Positions 42,105-51,422 of a stretch of DNA of 64,000 bases are shown in pieces. The notes beneath the pieces are model-generated. The model did not search any database, was not told the origin of the DNA, and saw nothing but the letters and a program-made list of their open reading frames with translations. The stretch is from positions 62,001-126,000 of the forward strand of contig NZ_BMZA01000002.1 of NCBI RefSeq assembly GCF_014652555.1. Direction: 5' to 3'. Position 1 is the stretch's first letter. Every line of letters starts with the position of its first letter. Both the position numbers and the translations under genes were made by a program. The DNA is from Novosphingobium colocasiae (GTDB taxonomy: Bacteria; Pseudomonadota; Alphaproteobacteria; Sphingomonadales; Sphingomonadaceae).

Positions 42105-44834
42105 TCACCTTGCGGGGCGGACGTCGGGTGCGTCAATCGGCAATTGCCCGCAAGCGTGGTTGGCGATGCGCTGCAAAGCCTCTTCCAGCGGTACGCGCCG
42201 GATCGGCGTGCCCTTGGGAAAGGCCGACAGCAGCCGCGAGGGAAACGCCGAGGACAGGACGACGAAATGGCCGCGATCGGCGCGGGTGCGGATCAGCCGG
42301 CCGAACGCCTGCGCCAGCCGCGCGCGAATCAGGCTGTCGTCATAAGCGGGGCCGCCATTGGCAAGGCGGCGCGCGCGGTGGAGGATCGTCGGGCGTGGCC
42401 ACGGCACCTGCTCCATCACCACCAGCCGCAGCGAATGACCGGGCACGTCCATGCCGTCACGCAGGGCATCGGTGCCGAGCAGCGAGGCGGCAGGATCGTC
42501 GCGGAAGATATCGACCAGGGTGCCGGTATCGATCGGATCGACATGCTGGGCGTAAAGCGGCAGTCCTTGCCGAGCGAGCCGGTCGGCAATGCGGCCGTGG
42601 ACCGCGCGCAGCCGGCGGATCGCGGTAAACAAGCCCAGCGCGCCGCCGCCCGAAGCCTCGAACAGCCGGGCATAGGCCCCGGCCAGCGCCGGGATATCGC
42701 CGCGCGGGACATCGGTAACGATCAGCACTTCGGCCTGCTGTGCATAATCGAACGGGCTTTCGTGCGCGGTGAGGTGTGGGGCAACCTCGATGTGACCGGC
42801 ACCGGACCGGGCAACGGCGGCGCGCCAGTCCTCGCCATCGCGCAGCGTCGCGCTGGTCAGCACGACGCCATGCGCCGGTTCCAGCACGGTGCGGGCGAAC
42901 GGCTTCATGGGATCGAGCCAGTGGCGGTGGATACCGATATCGTACTCGCGCGCTTCGGAGCGATCGACCGCCAGCCAATCGACGAATTCCGCATCCGCCG
43001 CGCCGCCGAGCCGATCGAGCATGGCTTCCCATGCGCCGATCATGTCGATCCGCCAGGTCAGCGAATGGCGCGCGCCTTCGATGCGGGCGCGGCCCGCGCC
43101 GTCGAGCCAGTCCGGCGGCTCTTCCAGCAGCGCTTCCAGCCGCACGCCCAGCCGGATCAGCGGCAGGCGCAAGTCGGCCAGCGCGGCGCGCGCGCCTTGC
43201 GCCTTTTCCACCAACGCGCCGTCAAGCCCGGCGGCTTCGGTTTCGAGGCCGTAGCCGGCGTCCTGCCCGCCGCTCTCGTCCCGCGCGTAGACGGCTGCGC
43301 GCACGGCGGCGAGCAGTTCCTCCACCGGCCCCCATGGCGCGCCTTCGGCCAGCCGCTGCATCCAGCCATCGCCGGGCAGGGCCTCGGCAGCCTCGCGCGC
43401 GGCGGCGATCGCCAGGCTGCCCGCTTCGTCATAGCTGGCGATATCGGCGAGCCGCGCGGCCAGACCCCGGCGACGGCCGCGTGCGGACTTTTCCGGGCCG
43501 ATCACCCAGCGCCGCAACTCGATCGCCTCCGCGCCGGTCAGGGCGGCGGCGAAGGTGGCGTCAGCGGCGTCGAACAGGTGGTGCCCTTCGTCGAACACCA
43601 CGCGGGTGGGGCGGGCGGCATGATCGCGCCCGCGCGCGGCGTTGACCATGACGAGCGCGTGATTGGCGATCACAAGATCGGCCTGCGCGCTGGCACGGCT
43701 GGCCCGCTCGATGAAGCATTTGCGGAAATGCGGACACCCGGCATAGATGCATTCGCCGCGCCGGTCGGTCAGCGAAGCGATGGCCCGCTGGCGGAACAGC
43801 GTGCCCAGCCAGCCGGGCAGATCGCCGCCGATCATGTCGCCATCGCGCGAATAGGCGGCCCAGCGGGCGACGAGTTGCGCCAGAATGGCGGCGCGCCCGG
43901 CAAACCCGCCCTGCAGCGCGTCCTCCAGGTTGAGCAGGCACAGATAGTTCTCGCGCCCCTTGCGCAGGACCACCGGGGCGCTGCCGTCAGCCCGGCGCTC
44001 GGGCCAGGCGCGGGCGCTTTCCTGCCGCAACTGGCGCTGCAGCGCCTTGGTGAAGGTGGATACCCAGATCGTACCGTCCGACCGCTCGCTCCACAGCGAT
44101 GCCGGGGCCAGATAGCCCAGCGTCTTGCCGATCCCCGTCCCGGCCTCGGCCAGCACCACGTGCGGATTGCCGGCACGGGCGCGCGGCGCGAAGGCGCGGG
44201 CGACTTCGATGGCATAGTTCCGCTGGCCGGGCCGCTGCTCGGCATCGCGGCCGGTCAGATCGGCCAGGCGATCGAGCACGGACGCATCGTCCAGCGTCAC
44301 CTGGCGGGGCTGGTGCTGCTCGCCGGCCTCGTCCCACTCGGGCAGCCGGGTGAACAGCCAGCGCTCGGCGCGTGCGGGGCGTTCGATCACCGGGTTGAGC
44401 AGCGTCGCCCAGGGCCAGCGCATGCGGATCAGTGATTGCAGCGCGGTCCATGCGCCCTCGCGCTCGGCCCAGTCCGGCGCGGCGCAGGTGGCGAGGAGAT
44501 GTGCCGCCGCTTCCTGAAGCAGGGCAGGCACCGCCGCGTCGTTGGCCGGTTCGGCCAGCCCCAGCGCATGGGCAAGCCCCTTGGGGGTGGGAACCATGAA
44601 CCGGGCCGGGTGCACGAACGCGAAGAGTTCGAGCAGGTCCAGCCCCGACAGGTCGGGATAACCCAGCCGGCTGGCCAGCACCGGGGCATTGAGCACGAGA
44701 TGCGGAGTATCGGCGGCGGCGGTCACCGCCTCGCCCTTGGAGATGGCGCGCGTCGGCAAGTCGTCCACGCGCGCCCAGCAGCCGGCGTGGCTGGCGTGAA
44801 GCGCGGGCAGGACGCGGAGAGGGGCGGCGCTCAT
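42105..44834 (-). CDS. DinG/XPD-like ATP-dependent DNA helicase
   Basis: A 909-residue superfamily 2 helicase. Walker A is EAGTGIGKT (about 252), Walker B the D-E-G-H box VVFDEGHH (about 424), and motif VI AQAFGRLIRTRADRG. Four cysteines suited to an iron-sulphur cluster occur between motifs Ia and II (YLC, GEC, AGC, RKC). The N-terminal 230 residues are an extension absent from E. coli DinG. I chose ATG 44834 (MSAAPLRVL); the upstream extension overlaps the PadR promoter. Roles in R-loop or damaged-DNA processing are known for the family. Confidence 0.9.
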   Translation of the reverse strand: MSAAPLRVLPALHASHAGCWARVDDLPTRAISKGEAVTAAADTPHLVLNAPVLASRLGYPDLSGLDLLELFAFVHPARFMVPTPKGLAHALGLAEPANDAAVPALLQEAAAHLLATCAAPDWAEREGAWTALQSLIRMRWPWATLLNPVIERPARAERWLFTRLPEWDEAGEQHQPRQVTLDDASVLDRLADLTGRDAEQRPGQRNYAIEVARAFAPRARAGNPHVVLAEAGTGIGKTLGYLAPASLWSERSDGTIWVSTFTKALQRQLRQESARAWPERRADGSAPVVLRKGRENYLCLLNLEDALQGGFAGRAAILAQLVARWAAYSRDGDMIGGDLPGWLGTLFRQRAIASLTDRRGECIYAGCPHFRKCFIERASRASAQADLVIANHALVMVNAARGRDHAARPTRVVFDEGHHLFDAADATFAAALTGAEAIELRRWVIGPEKSARGRRRGLAARLADIASYDEAGSLAIAAAREAAEALPGDGWMQRLAEGAPWGPVEELLAAVRAAVYARDESGGQDAGYGLETEAAGLDGALVEKAQGARAALADLRLPLIRLGVRLEALLEEPPDWLDGAGRARIEGARHSLTWRIDMIGAWEAMLDRLGGAADAEFVDWLAVDRSEAREYDIGIHRHWLDPMKPFARTVLEPAHGVVLTSATLRDGEDWRAAVARSGAGHIEVAPHLTAHESPFDYAQQAEVLIVTDVPRGDIPALAGAYARLFEASGGGALGLFTAIRRLRAVHGRIADRLARQGLPLYAQHVDPIDTGTLVDIFRDDPAASLLGTDALRDGMDVPGHSLRLVVMEQVPWPRPTILHRARRLANGGPAYDDSLIRARLAQAFGRLIRTRADRGHFVVLSSAFPSRLLSAFPKGTPIRRVPLEEALQRIANHACGQLPIDAPDVRPAR

Positions 44835-44939
44835 GCCAGCGGGCTTAGGGGCACGGGGGGTGGCGAGGGAAGGGGCGGCAACCCGCCCCTGCCCAATTTT
44901 TGCGAAGGACTGGCGATTGTCTCTTGCAGGATAGCTATC

Positions 44940-44951
44940 AAGATATATCTT
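44940..44951. promoter_or_regulatory. AAGATATATCTT palindrome before the PadR gene
   Basis: A perfect 12-bp palindrome 31-42 bp before the PadR start codon, in an A/T-rich patch between the divergent helicase and PadR genes. It is a good candidate autoregulatory operator of the PadR protein. Confidence 0.55.
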
Positions 44952-44981
44952 AGAGACATCATGAAACAATCAGGAACTACG

Positions 44982-45674
44982 ATGAACCCCTACCCCTCAA
45001 ATCCCGGTCGCGGCGGTCGAGGGCCGTTCGGCGGCCGTGACCGGCATCGCGACGAACGCGGCCAGTTCGGCCATCATCACGGCCACCCGCATCGCCACGG
45101 CCGCCACGCCATGGGGCTCGGTCCGCGCGGGTTCGACCCGGAAGGCGGCGCGCCGTTCGCTGGCGGCTTTCCGGGCGGCTTCGGTGGTGGCCGGGGCGGC
45201 GGGCGTCGGCGGCGGATATTCGATCAGGGCGAGCTGCAGGTGCTGCTGCTGGCGCTGATCGTCGAAAGTCCGCGCCACGGCTACGATCTTATCCGCGCGA
45301 TAGAGGCGCTGTCCGGCGGGGCCTATGCGCCCAGCCCGGGCGTGGTCTATCCGGCACTGACTTACATGGAAGAAGCCGGAACGATTGCCCCGGTTGCCGA
45401 TGGCGGTGCCCGCAAGGCGTTCGAGGCGACCGCGCAGGGCCGGGCCCAGGCCGAGGCCGATGCCGACAAGGCCGAAGCGCTGCGGGCCCGGCTGGCGGCG
45501 CTGGCGCAGGAGCGCGAGCGGCTGGACCCGGCCCCCGTGCGCCGGGCGATGCACAACCTCAAGCTGGCGCTGCACGAACGGCTGTCTGCCGCCGAAACCA
45601 CCCGCGCAACCCTGCTCGAAATCGCCGACCTGATCGACGATGCGGCGCGCCGGATCGAAAGGATCGAACCGTGA
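44982..45674 (+). CDS. PadR-family regulator with a His-rich N terminus (YqjI-like)
   Basis: A 230-residue regulator. Residues 1-85 are a Gly/His/Arg-rich region with the cluster HHHGHPHRHGRH, followed by a PadR winged helix (about 88-160: VLLLALIVESPRHGYDLI, SPGVVYPALTYMEEAG) and a C-terminal helical domain. The layout matches E. coli YqjI, a nickel-binding repressor linked to iron homeostasis. Start ATG 44982 has AGGAAC upstream; ATG 44961 is an alternative. It overlaps the DUF2218 gene by 4 bp, which fits metal homeostasis. Confidence 0.9.
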   Translation: MNPYPSNPGRGGRGPFGGRDRHRDERGQFGHHHGHPHRHGRHAMGLGPRGFDPEGGAPFAGGFPGGFGGGRGGGRRRRIFDQGELQVLLLALIVESPRHGYDLIRAIEALSGGAYAPSPGVVYPALTYMEEAGTIAPVADGGARKAFEATAQGRAQAEADADKAEALRARLAALAQERERLDPAPVRRAMHNLKLALHERLSAAETTRATLLEIADLIDDAARRIERIEP

Positions 45675-45967
45675 CCCATACGATCGCCACCCACGTGGCC
45701 ACCGCCAGCGGCGCGAAATACGTCGCCCAGCTTTGCAAGCACTGGTCGCACAAGTTCGCCGTCACAATGGAAGGCACCACCGGCTCGGTGCCATTCGGCG
45801 ACGCCACCGCCGTGATGGCTCCGGACGATTCCGGGATTGCGCTGTCGATTACCGGCACGGACCGCGACGGGGTGGCGCGTCTGACCGACGTCCTCGCCCG
45901 CCACATCGACCGCTTCGCCTTCCGCGAGGCACCGCTGGATTACGACTGGCAGTGGCAGGAAGGATAG
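45671..45967 (+). CDS. DUF2218-family protein
   Basis: A 98-residue protein with the DUF2218 core (KYVAQLCKHWSHKFAV, GDATAVMAP, HIDRFAFREAPLDYDW). It starts at GTG 45671, overlapping the PadR stop (GTGA). DUF2218 genes often sit with YqjI-like repressors and siderophore-interacting reductases; no reductase is present here. The biochemical role is unknown. Confidence 0.85.
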   Translation: MTHTIATHVATASGAKYVAQLCKHWSHKFAVTMEGTTGSVPFGDATAVMAPDDSGIALSITGTDRDGVARLTDVLARHIDRFAFREAPLDYDWQWQEG

Positions 45968-46055
45968 TTGCGGGCACCCAGGTATGGCCGATAAGGGTGA
46001 CGATGGCTTCCGGCCGCGAGCGTCAGACGCACCGTTCTGTTCCGTAACATTACCC

Positions 46056-46126
46056 CGTTCATGTCGAGCGAAGTCGAGACATCCTGCGCCGTGCTTTCCG
46101 TATCTCGACTACGCTCGATACGAACG
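46056..46126. repeat. Inverted pair of the TCGAGCGAAGTCGAG repeat
   Basis: CGTTCATGTCGAGCGAAGTC (46056-46075) plus GAGACA is followed 20 bp later by its near-complement TATCTCGACTACGCTCGATA (46101-46120) plus CGAACGG. The doublet can form a long hairpin between converging genes and may act as a terminator. A single copy is at 36941-36968. Confidence 0.65.
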
Positions 46127-46151
46127 GAGGGGGCATTTCGCGGTAATCGCC

Positions 46152-47036
46152 TCAGGCGGCGCGGCGGTCATCGTCCGGCTTGGGAGCGCGGTCGAGCGGT
46201 AGCGGTTCCTTGAAGGTGTTGGTGACGTAGGGGAAGGGGATTTCGATCCCAGCCTCGTCCAGCGCCCGCTTCACGGCCTTCACCACCTCGCTCTTGGTGA
46301 TCCGCAAATCGCGCGGCTGGCTGTCCGCCCACCACTGGACCAGGAAGTCCACCGAGCTGGAGTTGAATTCCTGCGCCACGACCAGGATGGGGCGTTCCTT
46401 GTGGATTGCCTCGATCCCGTCCAGCGCGCCGCGGATGATCGCTTCGGCCTGATCCAGATCGCTGTCATAGGATATGCCGACGATGATCTCGCTGCGGCGG
46501 ATGGTGGCGTCGGTCAGGATCTTGACCGGGTTCTTGAACAGCATCGAATTGGGCATGACCGTGAGCTCGTTGGAAAGCTGGCGCACATGGGTTTCGCGCA
46601 GCGTGATGCGTTCAACCCGGCCCTGGATCTTTTCGCATTCGATGACATCGCCGATGTTCATCTTGTCGCGCAGCATGATGAGGATCCCGGCAAGGAAATT
46701 CTCGAAAATGTCCTGAAAGGCAAAGCCGATCGCCAATGCGCCGACGCCGAGCCCGGCGAATGCACCGGCCGGGGTGAAGCTGGGGATCGCCACGGTGGCC
46801 GCGATCAGCAGGCCGATGATCCAGATCACCAGCCGCACCATCGTATCGAGCAGTTGCTTGAGGTCCGCGCGGATCTGCGTGCGCCCGGTGATCCGGTCGG
46901 CGATCTTCACCGCGAACCTGGCGGCGACGAAGGTCAGCAGCAGGATGACCAGCGAAATGGCCAGGGAGGGGAGCGACTGCATGAACCCCTTGCCCATGCT
47001 TTCGATCTGCTTTTGCAGGGTGGCGACGTAATCCAA
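46152..47036 (-). CDS. Small-conductance mechanosensitive channel (MscS family)
   Basis: A 294-residue MscS channel that releases solutes on hypo-osmotic shock. Three membrane segments (about 20-42, 62-85, 92-120) lead into the pore helix AFAGLGVGALAIGFAFQDIF, then the soluble beta/alpha vestibule (GRVERITLRETHVRQLSNE, PNSMLFKNPV). The start is read as TTG 47036 (GGAAA about 8 nt upstream); ATG 46997 is the alternative. Confidence 0.93.
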   Translation of the reverse strand: MDYVATLQKQIESMGKGFMQSLPSLAISLVILLLTFVAARFAVKIADRITGRTQIRADLKQLLDTMVRLVIWIIGLLIAATVAIPSFTPAGAFAGLGVGALAIGFAFQDIFENFLAGILIMLRDKMNIGDVIECEKIQGRVERITLRETHVRQLSNELTVMPNSMLFKNPVKILTDATIRRSEIIVGISYDSDLDQAEAIIRGALDGIEAIHKERPILVVAQEFNSSSVDFLVQWWADSQPRDLRITKSEVVKAVKRALDEAGIEIPFPYVTNTFKEPLPLDRAPKPDDDRRAA

Positions 47037-47145
47037 AGGCTTGTTTCCGGTCAGCGGCGTTCATGAACAAACGGCCGGCCGGCGGCGGGGTTCCCCCACC
47101 TTCGCGCTTGCGCGGGGGCGCAGTTTGGCCGAAAGGCCCGAGACC

Positions 47146-48762
47146 ATGACTGACAATGCCCTGATCGAAGCCGCTCGCGTATCCAAGGCCTGGCCTTTCC
47201 AGGAGGCGCAGAAGCTGCTCAAGCGTTACCCGCAGGGTAAGCCCGATGGCGCGCCGATGGTGTTCGAATCCGGCTACGGTCCTTCGGGCCTGCCTCATAT
47301 CGGCACCTTTCAGGAGGTTCTGCGCACCACACTGGTGCGCCGCGCCTATGAAGCGCTGACCGGCGGCGCGCCGACCCGGCTGATCGCCTTTTCGGATGAC
47401 ATGGACGGGCTGCGCAAGGTGCCGGACAACGTGCCGAATGCCGATCTGCTCGCCGCCAATATCGGCAAGCCGCTCAGCCGCATTCCCGATCCTTTCGAAA
47501 AGTACGAGAGCTTCGCGCATCACAACAACGCGATGCTGCGCGAATTCCTCGACCGTTTCGGGTTCGATTACGAATTCGTGGCGGCGAGCGACCGCTACAA
47601 TGCCGGTAGTTTTGATTCGGCGCTGGCCCGCGTGCTGGAATGCAATCAGGCTATCCTTGACGTCATGCTGCCGACCCTGCGCGAAGAGCGGCGGCGGACC
47701 TATTCGCCGATCCTGCCGATTTCGCCGACCACAGGAGTCGTGCTGCAGGTTCCGGTCGAAGTGATCGACGCCGCGAGTGGCATGGTCCGCTTTACCGATA
47801 GCGACGGGTCAGTGATCGAACAGTCGGTGTTCGGTGGCCAGGCCAAGCTGCAGTGGAAAGTCGATTGGGCGATGCGCTGGTATGCGCTCGGCGTCGATTA
47901 CGAGATGTACGGCAAGGACCTGACCGATAGCGGCACCCAGTCGGGCAAGATCATCCAGATCCTCGGCGGCCGGCGTCCCGAAGGGCTGATCTACGAGCTG
48001 TTCCTCGATGAGAACGGCGAGAAGATTTCCAAGTCCAAGGGCAACGGCCTGACCATCGACCAGTGGCTGATTTACGGGACCGAGGAAAGCCTCGGCTTCT
48101 ACCTGTTCCGCGAACCCAAGAGCGCCAAGCAGTTGCATATCGGCGTGATCCCCAAGGCGGTGGACGAATACTGGCAGTTCTATGGCAACCTGCCGTCGCA
48201 GCCGCTCGACAAGCAACTGGGCAACCCCGTCTGGCACCTGCTGCGGGCGAACGGCGACGGCGAGGCTGATGGCGAAGTGCCGCCGGTCACCTTTGCGCTG
48301 CTGCTCAACCTCGTCGGCGTGCTGGGCGCGCAGGCGACGCGCGATCAGGTCTGGTCCTATCTTGCCAACTATGTCGCCGATGCCGATCCGCAGGCGCACC
48401 CCGCGCTCGATGCCATGGTGACGGCGGCGCTGGCGACCAACCGGGACTACATCGCCCCGACGCTGAAGCGCCGATCGCCCGATGCTGACGAAGCGCGGGC
48501 GCTGGCGGTGCTCGACGAGGAACTCGCCGGGCTGGGCGAAGACGCGACGGCTGAAGAGCTGCAGAACATCGTCTACGAGATCGGCAAGGACCCGCACTTC
48601 AAGTTCGAATCGCTGCGTGACTGGTTCAAGGCGCTGTACGAGACCCTGCTGGGGTCGCCGCAAGGGCCGCGCATGGGCAGCTTCATCGCGCTTTATGGTA
48701 TTGCCGAAACGCGCAAGCTGATCGCCGAGGCCCTGCATGAGACCGACGTCACGAACGCCTGA
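47146..48762 (+). CDS. lysS: Lysyl-tRNA synthetase, class I
   Basis: A 538-residue class I LysRS, the archaeal-type enzyme that also serves most alphaproteobacteria in place of class II LysRS. HIGH-type motif GPSGLPHIGTFQEV near residue 47 and KMSKS-type EKISKSKGNGL are both present. The start is ATG 47146; the frame is open upstream but that part overlaps the intergenic region. The C-terminal anticodon-binding domain is complete. Confidence 0.96.
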   Translation: MTDNALIEAARVSKAWPFQEAQKLLKRYPQGKPDGAPMVFESGYGPSGLPHIGTFQEVLRTTLVRRAYEALTGGAPTRLIAFSDDMDGLRKVPDNVPNADLLAANIGKPLSRIPDPFEKYESFAHHNNAMLREFLDRFGFDYEFVAASDRYNAGSFDSALARVLECNQAILDVMLPTLREERRRTYSPILPISPTTGVVLQVPVEVIDAASGMVRFTDSDGSVIEQSVFGGQAKLQWKVDWAMRWYALGVDYEMYGKDLTDSGTQSGKIIQILGGRRPEGLIYELFLDENGEKISKSKGNGLTIDQWLIYGTEESLGFYLFREPKSAKQLHIGVIPKAVDEYWQFYGNLPSQPLDKQLGNPVWHLLRANGDGEADGEVPPVTFALLLNLVGVLGAQATRDQVWSYLANYVADADPQAHPALDAMVTAALATNRDYIAPTLKRRSPDADEARALAVLDEELAGLGEDATAEELQNIVYEIGKDPHFKFESLRDWFKALYETLLGSPQGPRMGSFIALYGIAETRKLIAEALHETDVTNA

Positions 48763-49267
48763 ACAACTGGCCGAGGATCTGCTCGGCCGCATTTTCGACG
48801 AGCTTGACGCCGAGGAACAGCACGTCCTCAGGCGCATCGCCTCGCGCGAACTGGTGGGCCCCAGTTCGGACGAAGTGGCGGCGATCCACATGACCTATGG
48901 CGATCGGTTGGCTGACAAGGTGGCGGCGATCGGCGGGTCCTGGGCGTTTATCCTGAGCTTCCTGGGCGTGCTGATGGCATGGATCATCATCAACAGCCGC
49001 GTGCTCGAAGCGATGGGGCTGCATCCGTTCGATGCCTATCCGTTCATCTTCCTCAACCTGCTGTTGTCGATGCTGGCGGCGATCCAGGCCCCGGTGATTA
49101 TGATGAGTCAGAACCGCCAGTCGGAAAAGGACCGCATCACCGCGCGGCACGATTACGAAGTGAACCTGCGTACCCAGCTTGAGATCATCCACCTCCACCG
49201 CCGGTTCGACCACCTCGTCGAATACCTCGCCACCCGCGCGGTGGTCGCCGACGGCGAGGAAACCTGA
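48737..49267 (+). CDS. DUF1003 membrane protein
   Basis: A 176-residue protein with a soluble N-terminal part, two membrane helices (about 75-97 and 105-128) and a helical tail. It carries the DUF1003 signature GSWAFILSF, YPFIFLNLLLSMLAAIQAPVI and MSQNRQSEKDR. The gene overlaps the lysS 3' end by 26 bp in another frame. Function unknown. Confidence 0.88.
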   Translation: MRPTSRTPEQLAEDLLGRIFDELDAEEQHVLRRIASRELVGPSSDEVAAIHMTYGDRLADKVAAIGGSWAFILSFLGVLMAWIIINSRVLEAMGLHPFDAYPFIFLNLLLSMLAAIQAPVIMMSQNRQSEKDRITARHDYEVNLRTQLEIIHLHRRFDHLVEYLATRAVVADGEET

Positions 49268-49310
49268 CGATTTTCCCCGATGGGGGAAGGGAAAGCATCG
49301 CACATCAAGC

Positions 49311-49340
49311 GGGACCCCGGGGCAAGCCCGGGGAGACGAC
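49311..49340. repeat. Hairpin repeat (CCCCGG...CCCGGGG)
   Basis: GGGACCCCGGGGCAAGCCCG followed by GGGAGACGAC is a third member of the intergenic hairpin family seen at 22321 and 36831. The rest of the 49268-49439 gap holds another short hairpin (CCATGC-TAC-GCATGG near 49400) and no gene. Confidence 0.5.
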
Positions 49341-49439
49341 AGTCGGCTGATTTTGACCGTTCGCTGACAGGTGCCGTCATCCGCTCGTGCCCCTCCACCA
49401 TGCTACGCATGGTCCCCCTCCACGGTTCGGGGAAGACCT

Positions 49440-51299
49440 TCAGCGCGACGCCGGAAGCACGGGTATGCGCGCGGTGCGATCGATCCAGCGGTCCAGTTTC
49501 TCCTCCAGCACCGGCAGTGGCAGGGCACCGGACCCCAGCACCTGCTCATGAAAGTCGCGAATGTCGAAGCGGGGGCCCAGCCGGGATTCGGCCTTGTCGC
49601 GCAGGCGCTGGATGGTCAGCGCGCCGATCTTGTAGGACAGCGCCTGCGCCGGCAGCGCAATATAGCGGTCCACCTCAGTCTCGGCGTCCTGGCGTCCCAT
49701 GCCGGAATTGGCCAGCATGTAGGCCACCGCCTGATCGCGAGTCCAGTGCCGCACGTGCAGCCCGGTATCGACCACCAGCCGCATCGCGCGCAGCATCTCG
49801 TCGTCCAGCGTACCCCAATGCTGCAGCGGATCGGCATAGAGCCCCATGCGGTAGCCCAGCGTTTCGGCATAGAGCGCCCAGCCTTCGACGAAGGCGGTGC
49901 TCATTCCCTGACGCTGGAACGGGGCCAAGGAGGCATCCTCGGCGGCGAGGCTGAGTTGCAGGTGGTGGCCCGGCATCGCCTCGTGCAGGTATAGCGTGGT
50001 CATCCCGCTCAGGAAGCGATGCGGCAGGTCCGATGTGTTGTAGAAGAACACTCCGGGGAGACCATGCGCGGGATCGCCTTCGCTGTAGCTGCCGCCGGGC
50101 TCGTAAAGCGCGCGGAAGTCCGGGTAAGGCTGCACGATCAGCGGCGTGACCGGCAGGCGGTGGAACAGTGCCGGCAGTTGCCCGTCCACCCGCGCACCGA
50201 TCGCGGCATAGCCTTGCGCCAGTTCGCCGGCCGACCGCGGGTGAAAGCGCGGGTCGGTGCGGACGGTCGCGAAGAAGGTGTCCAGCGGCTCGGCATAGCC
50301 TAGCTGGCGGCGGACGAGGTCCATCTGCGCTCGGATGCGGGCCACTTCGGACAGGCCCAACTGGTGGACCTGCTCGGGATCGAGGGCGAGGCCGGTTTCG
50401 TGCGCAACCAATTGGCGGTAAAGCGCATCGCCGCCCGGCATCGCCCACAGCCCCGGCTGTTCGCGCGCGGCGGGCAGGTAAGTCTCGGCCAGGAACCGCC
50501 GCAAGCGCGCGTAGGCGGGGCGGACCTGCCCCGTCACCGCCTGCTCGAAGGCGCGCCGCTGTTCGGCCCGCACCTCCGGCGCGGTGTCCGCTCCCTGCGC
50601 TTGCAGGGGGGCCAGAAAGGCACTGCCCGCCAGCGGCTGATTTTGCAGCATGTCGATCTGGCTGATCATCAGTTCGACGGTGCGCCTCGGTTCGACCACC
50701 CCGGCTGCCATGCCCTCGCGAAAGCGCAGGATCGCGTTGTCGATCGCTTCGGGGAACACCGCATACAGCGCCAGGATGTTGCGCAGTGCGGCGGCGTTCG
50801 CAGTACCGCTGGGCGCGCTGCCGCTGCTGGTACCGGCGAACAGCGCCGGGAAGGCGATGGGCAGCCCGCCAAAATGGTTGAACGGCCGCACCCGGGTCAA
50901 CGCCCGGTTTTCAGGGCGCAGCATCGCGAGCTGGTCCTGCTTGATAACTGCGAAGGCGTCGTAGGCAAGCTGCAGGCTGGGCGGCAGGCTGTCGTGCGGG
51001 ATCGCGTTTAACCGCGAAAGGCTGTCGCGCACCTCGGCCATATGCTCGCGATCAAGCTCGTCCGTGAAGATCAACCGCATCGTCCCGGCCTCGGGCAGTT
51101 CGCCGCGCAGGATCTGGCCGAGCGGATCGAGACCGGCTTCCGCCTGCGCGTCCTCGTCGAACAGTGTCCGCAGCGCCGTCACCGCGTCGGGTGCCGGCGT
51201 CGCGTGAGGAGCCGGTGTGGCCCTTTCCTGCGCCGCCGCCGACACGTAGGTGAGCGCGAGGGTCGCAGCGAGCAGGGCGGTTCGAAAAAGGTCAAGCAT
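49440..51299 (-). CDS. Exported DUF885-family metallopeptidase
   Basis: A 619-residue protein with a signal peptide (MLDLFRTALLAATLALTYVS then AAAQ) and the DUF885 zinc motif HEAMPGHHLQ (about residue 415), with a downstream glutamate in AFVEGWALYAE. Such proteins are periplasmic gluzincin-like peptidases of poorly known specificity. The start is ATG 51299, which begins the signal peptide. It is a single gene flanked by repeats and a divergent cytochrome b561. Confidence 0.9.
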   Translation of the reverse strand: MLDLFRTALLAATLALTYVSAAAQERATPAPHATPAPDAVTALRTLFDEDAQAEAGLDPLGQILRGELPEAGTMRLIFTDELDREHMAEVRDSLSRLNAIPHDSLPPSLQLAYDAFAVIKQDQLAMLRPENRALTRVRPFNHFGGLPIAFPALFAGTSSGSAPSGTANAAALRNILALYAVFPEAIDNAILRFREGMAAGVVEPRRTVELMISQIDMLQNQPLAGSAFLAPLQAQGADTAPEVRAEQRRAFEQAVTGQVRPAYARLRRFLAETYLPAAREQPGLWAMPGGDALYRQLVAHETGLALDPEQVHQLGLSEVARIRAQMDLVRRQLGYAEPLDTFFATVRTDPRFHPRSAGELAQGYAAIGARVDGQLPALFHRLPVTPLIVQPYPDFRALYEPGGSYSEGDPAHGLPGVFFYNTSDLPHRFLSGMTTLYLHEAMPGHHLQLSLAAEDASLAPFQRQGMSTAFVEGWALYAETLGYRMGLYADPLQHWGTLDDEMLRAMRLVVDTGLHVRHWTRDQAVAYMLANSGMGRQDAETEVDRYIALPAQALSYKIGALTIQRLRDKAESRLGPRFDIRDFHEQVLGSGALPLPVLEEKLDRWIDRTARIPVLPASR

Positions 51300-51422
51300 G
51301 CGCCGCCCTTGTGTCGGCAGCGGGACAGCCGCGCAAGGGACGGGCGGGCAATGATCCGCTGATACAATCGATGACCGGACCGGCGTTGCACCGTTGCGGC
51401 GGTTCGTGCAGAACTGCGCACT

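Noticed and set aside
42027..44435. An open frame of about 800 codons on the plus strand opposite the helicase gene
   Set aside because: It is the antisense shadow of a well-supported DinG-like helicase in high-GC DNA; its product is Arg/Gln/Gly-rich with no recognisable domain.
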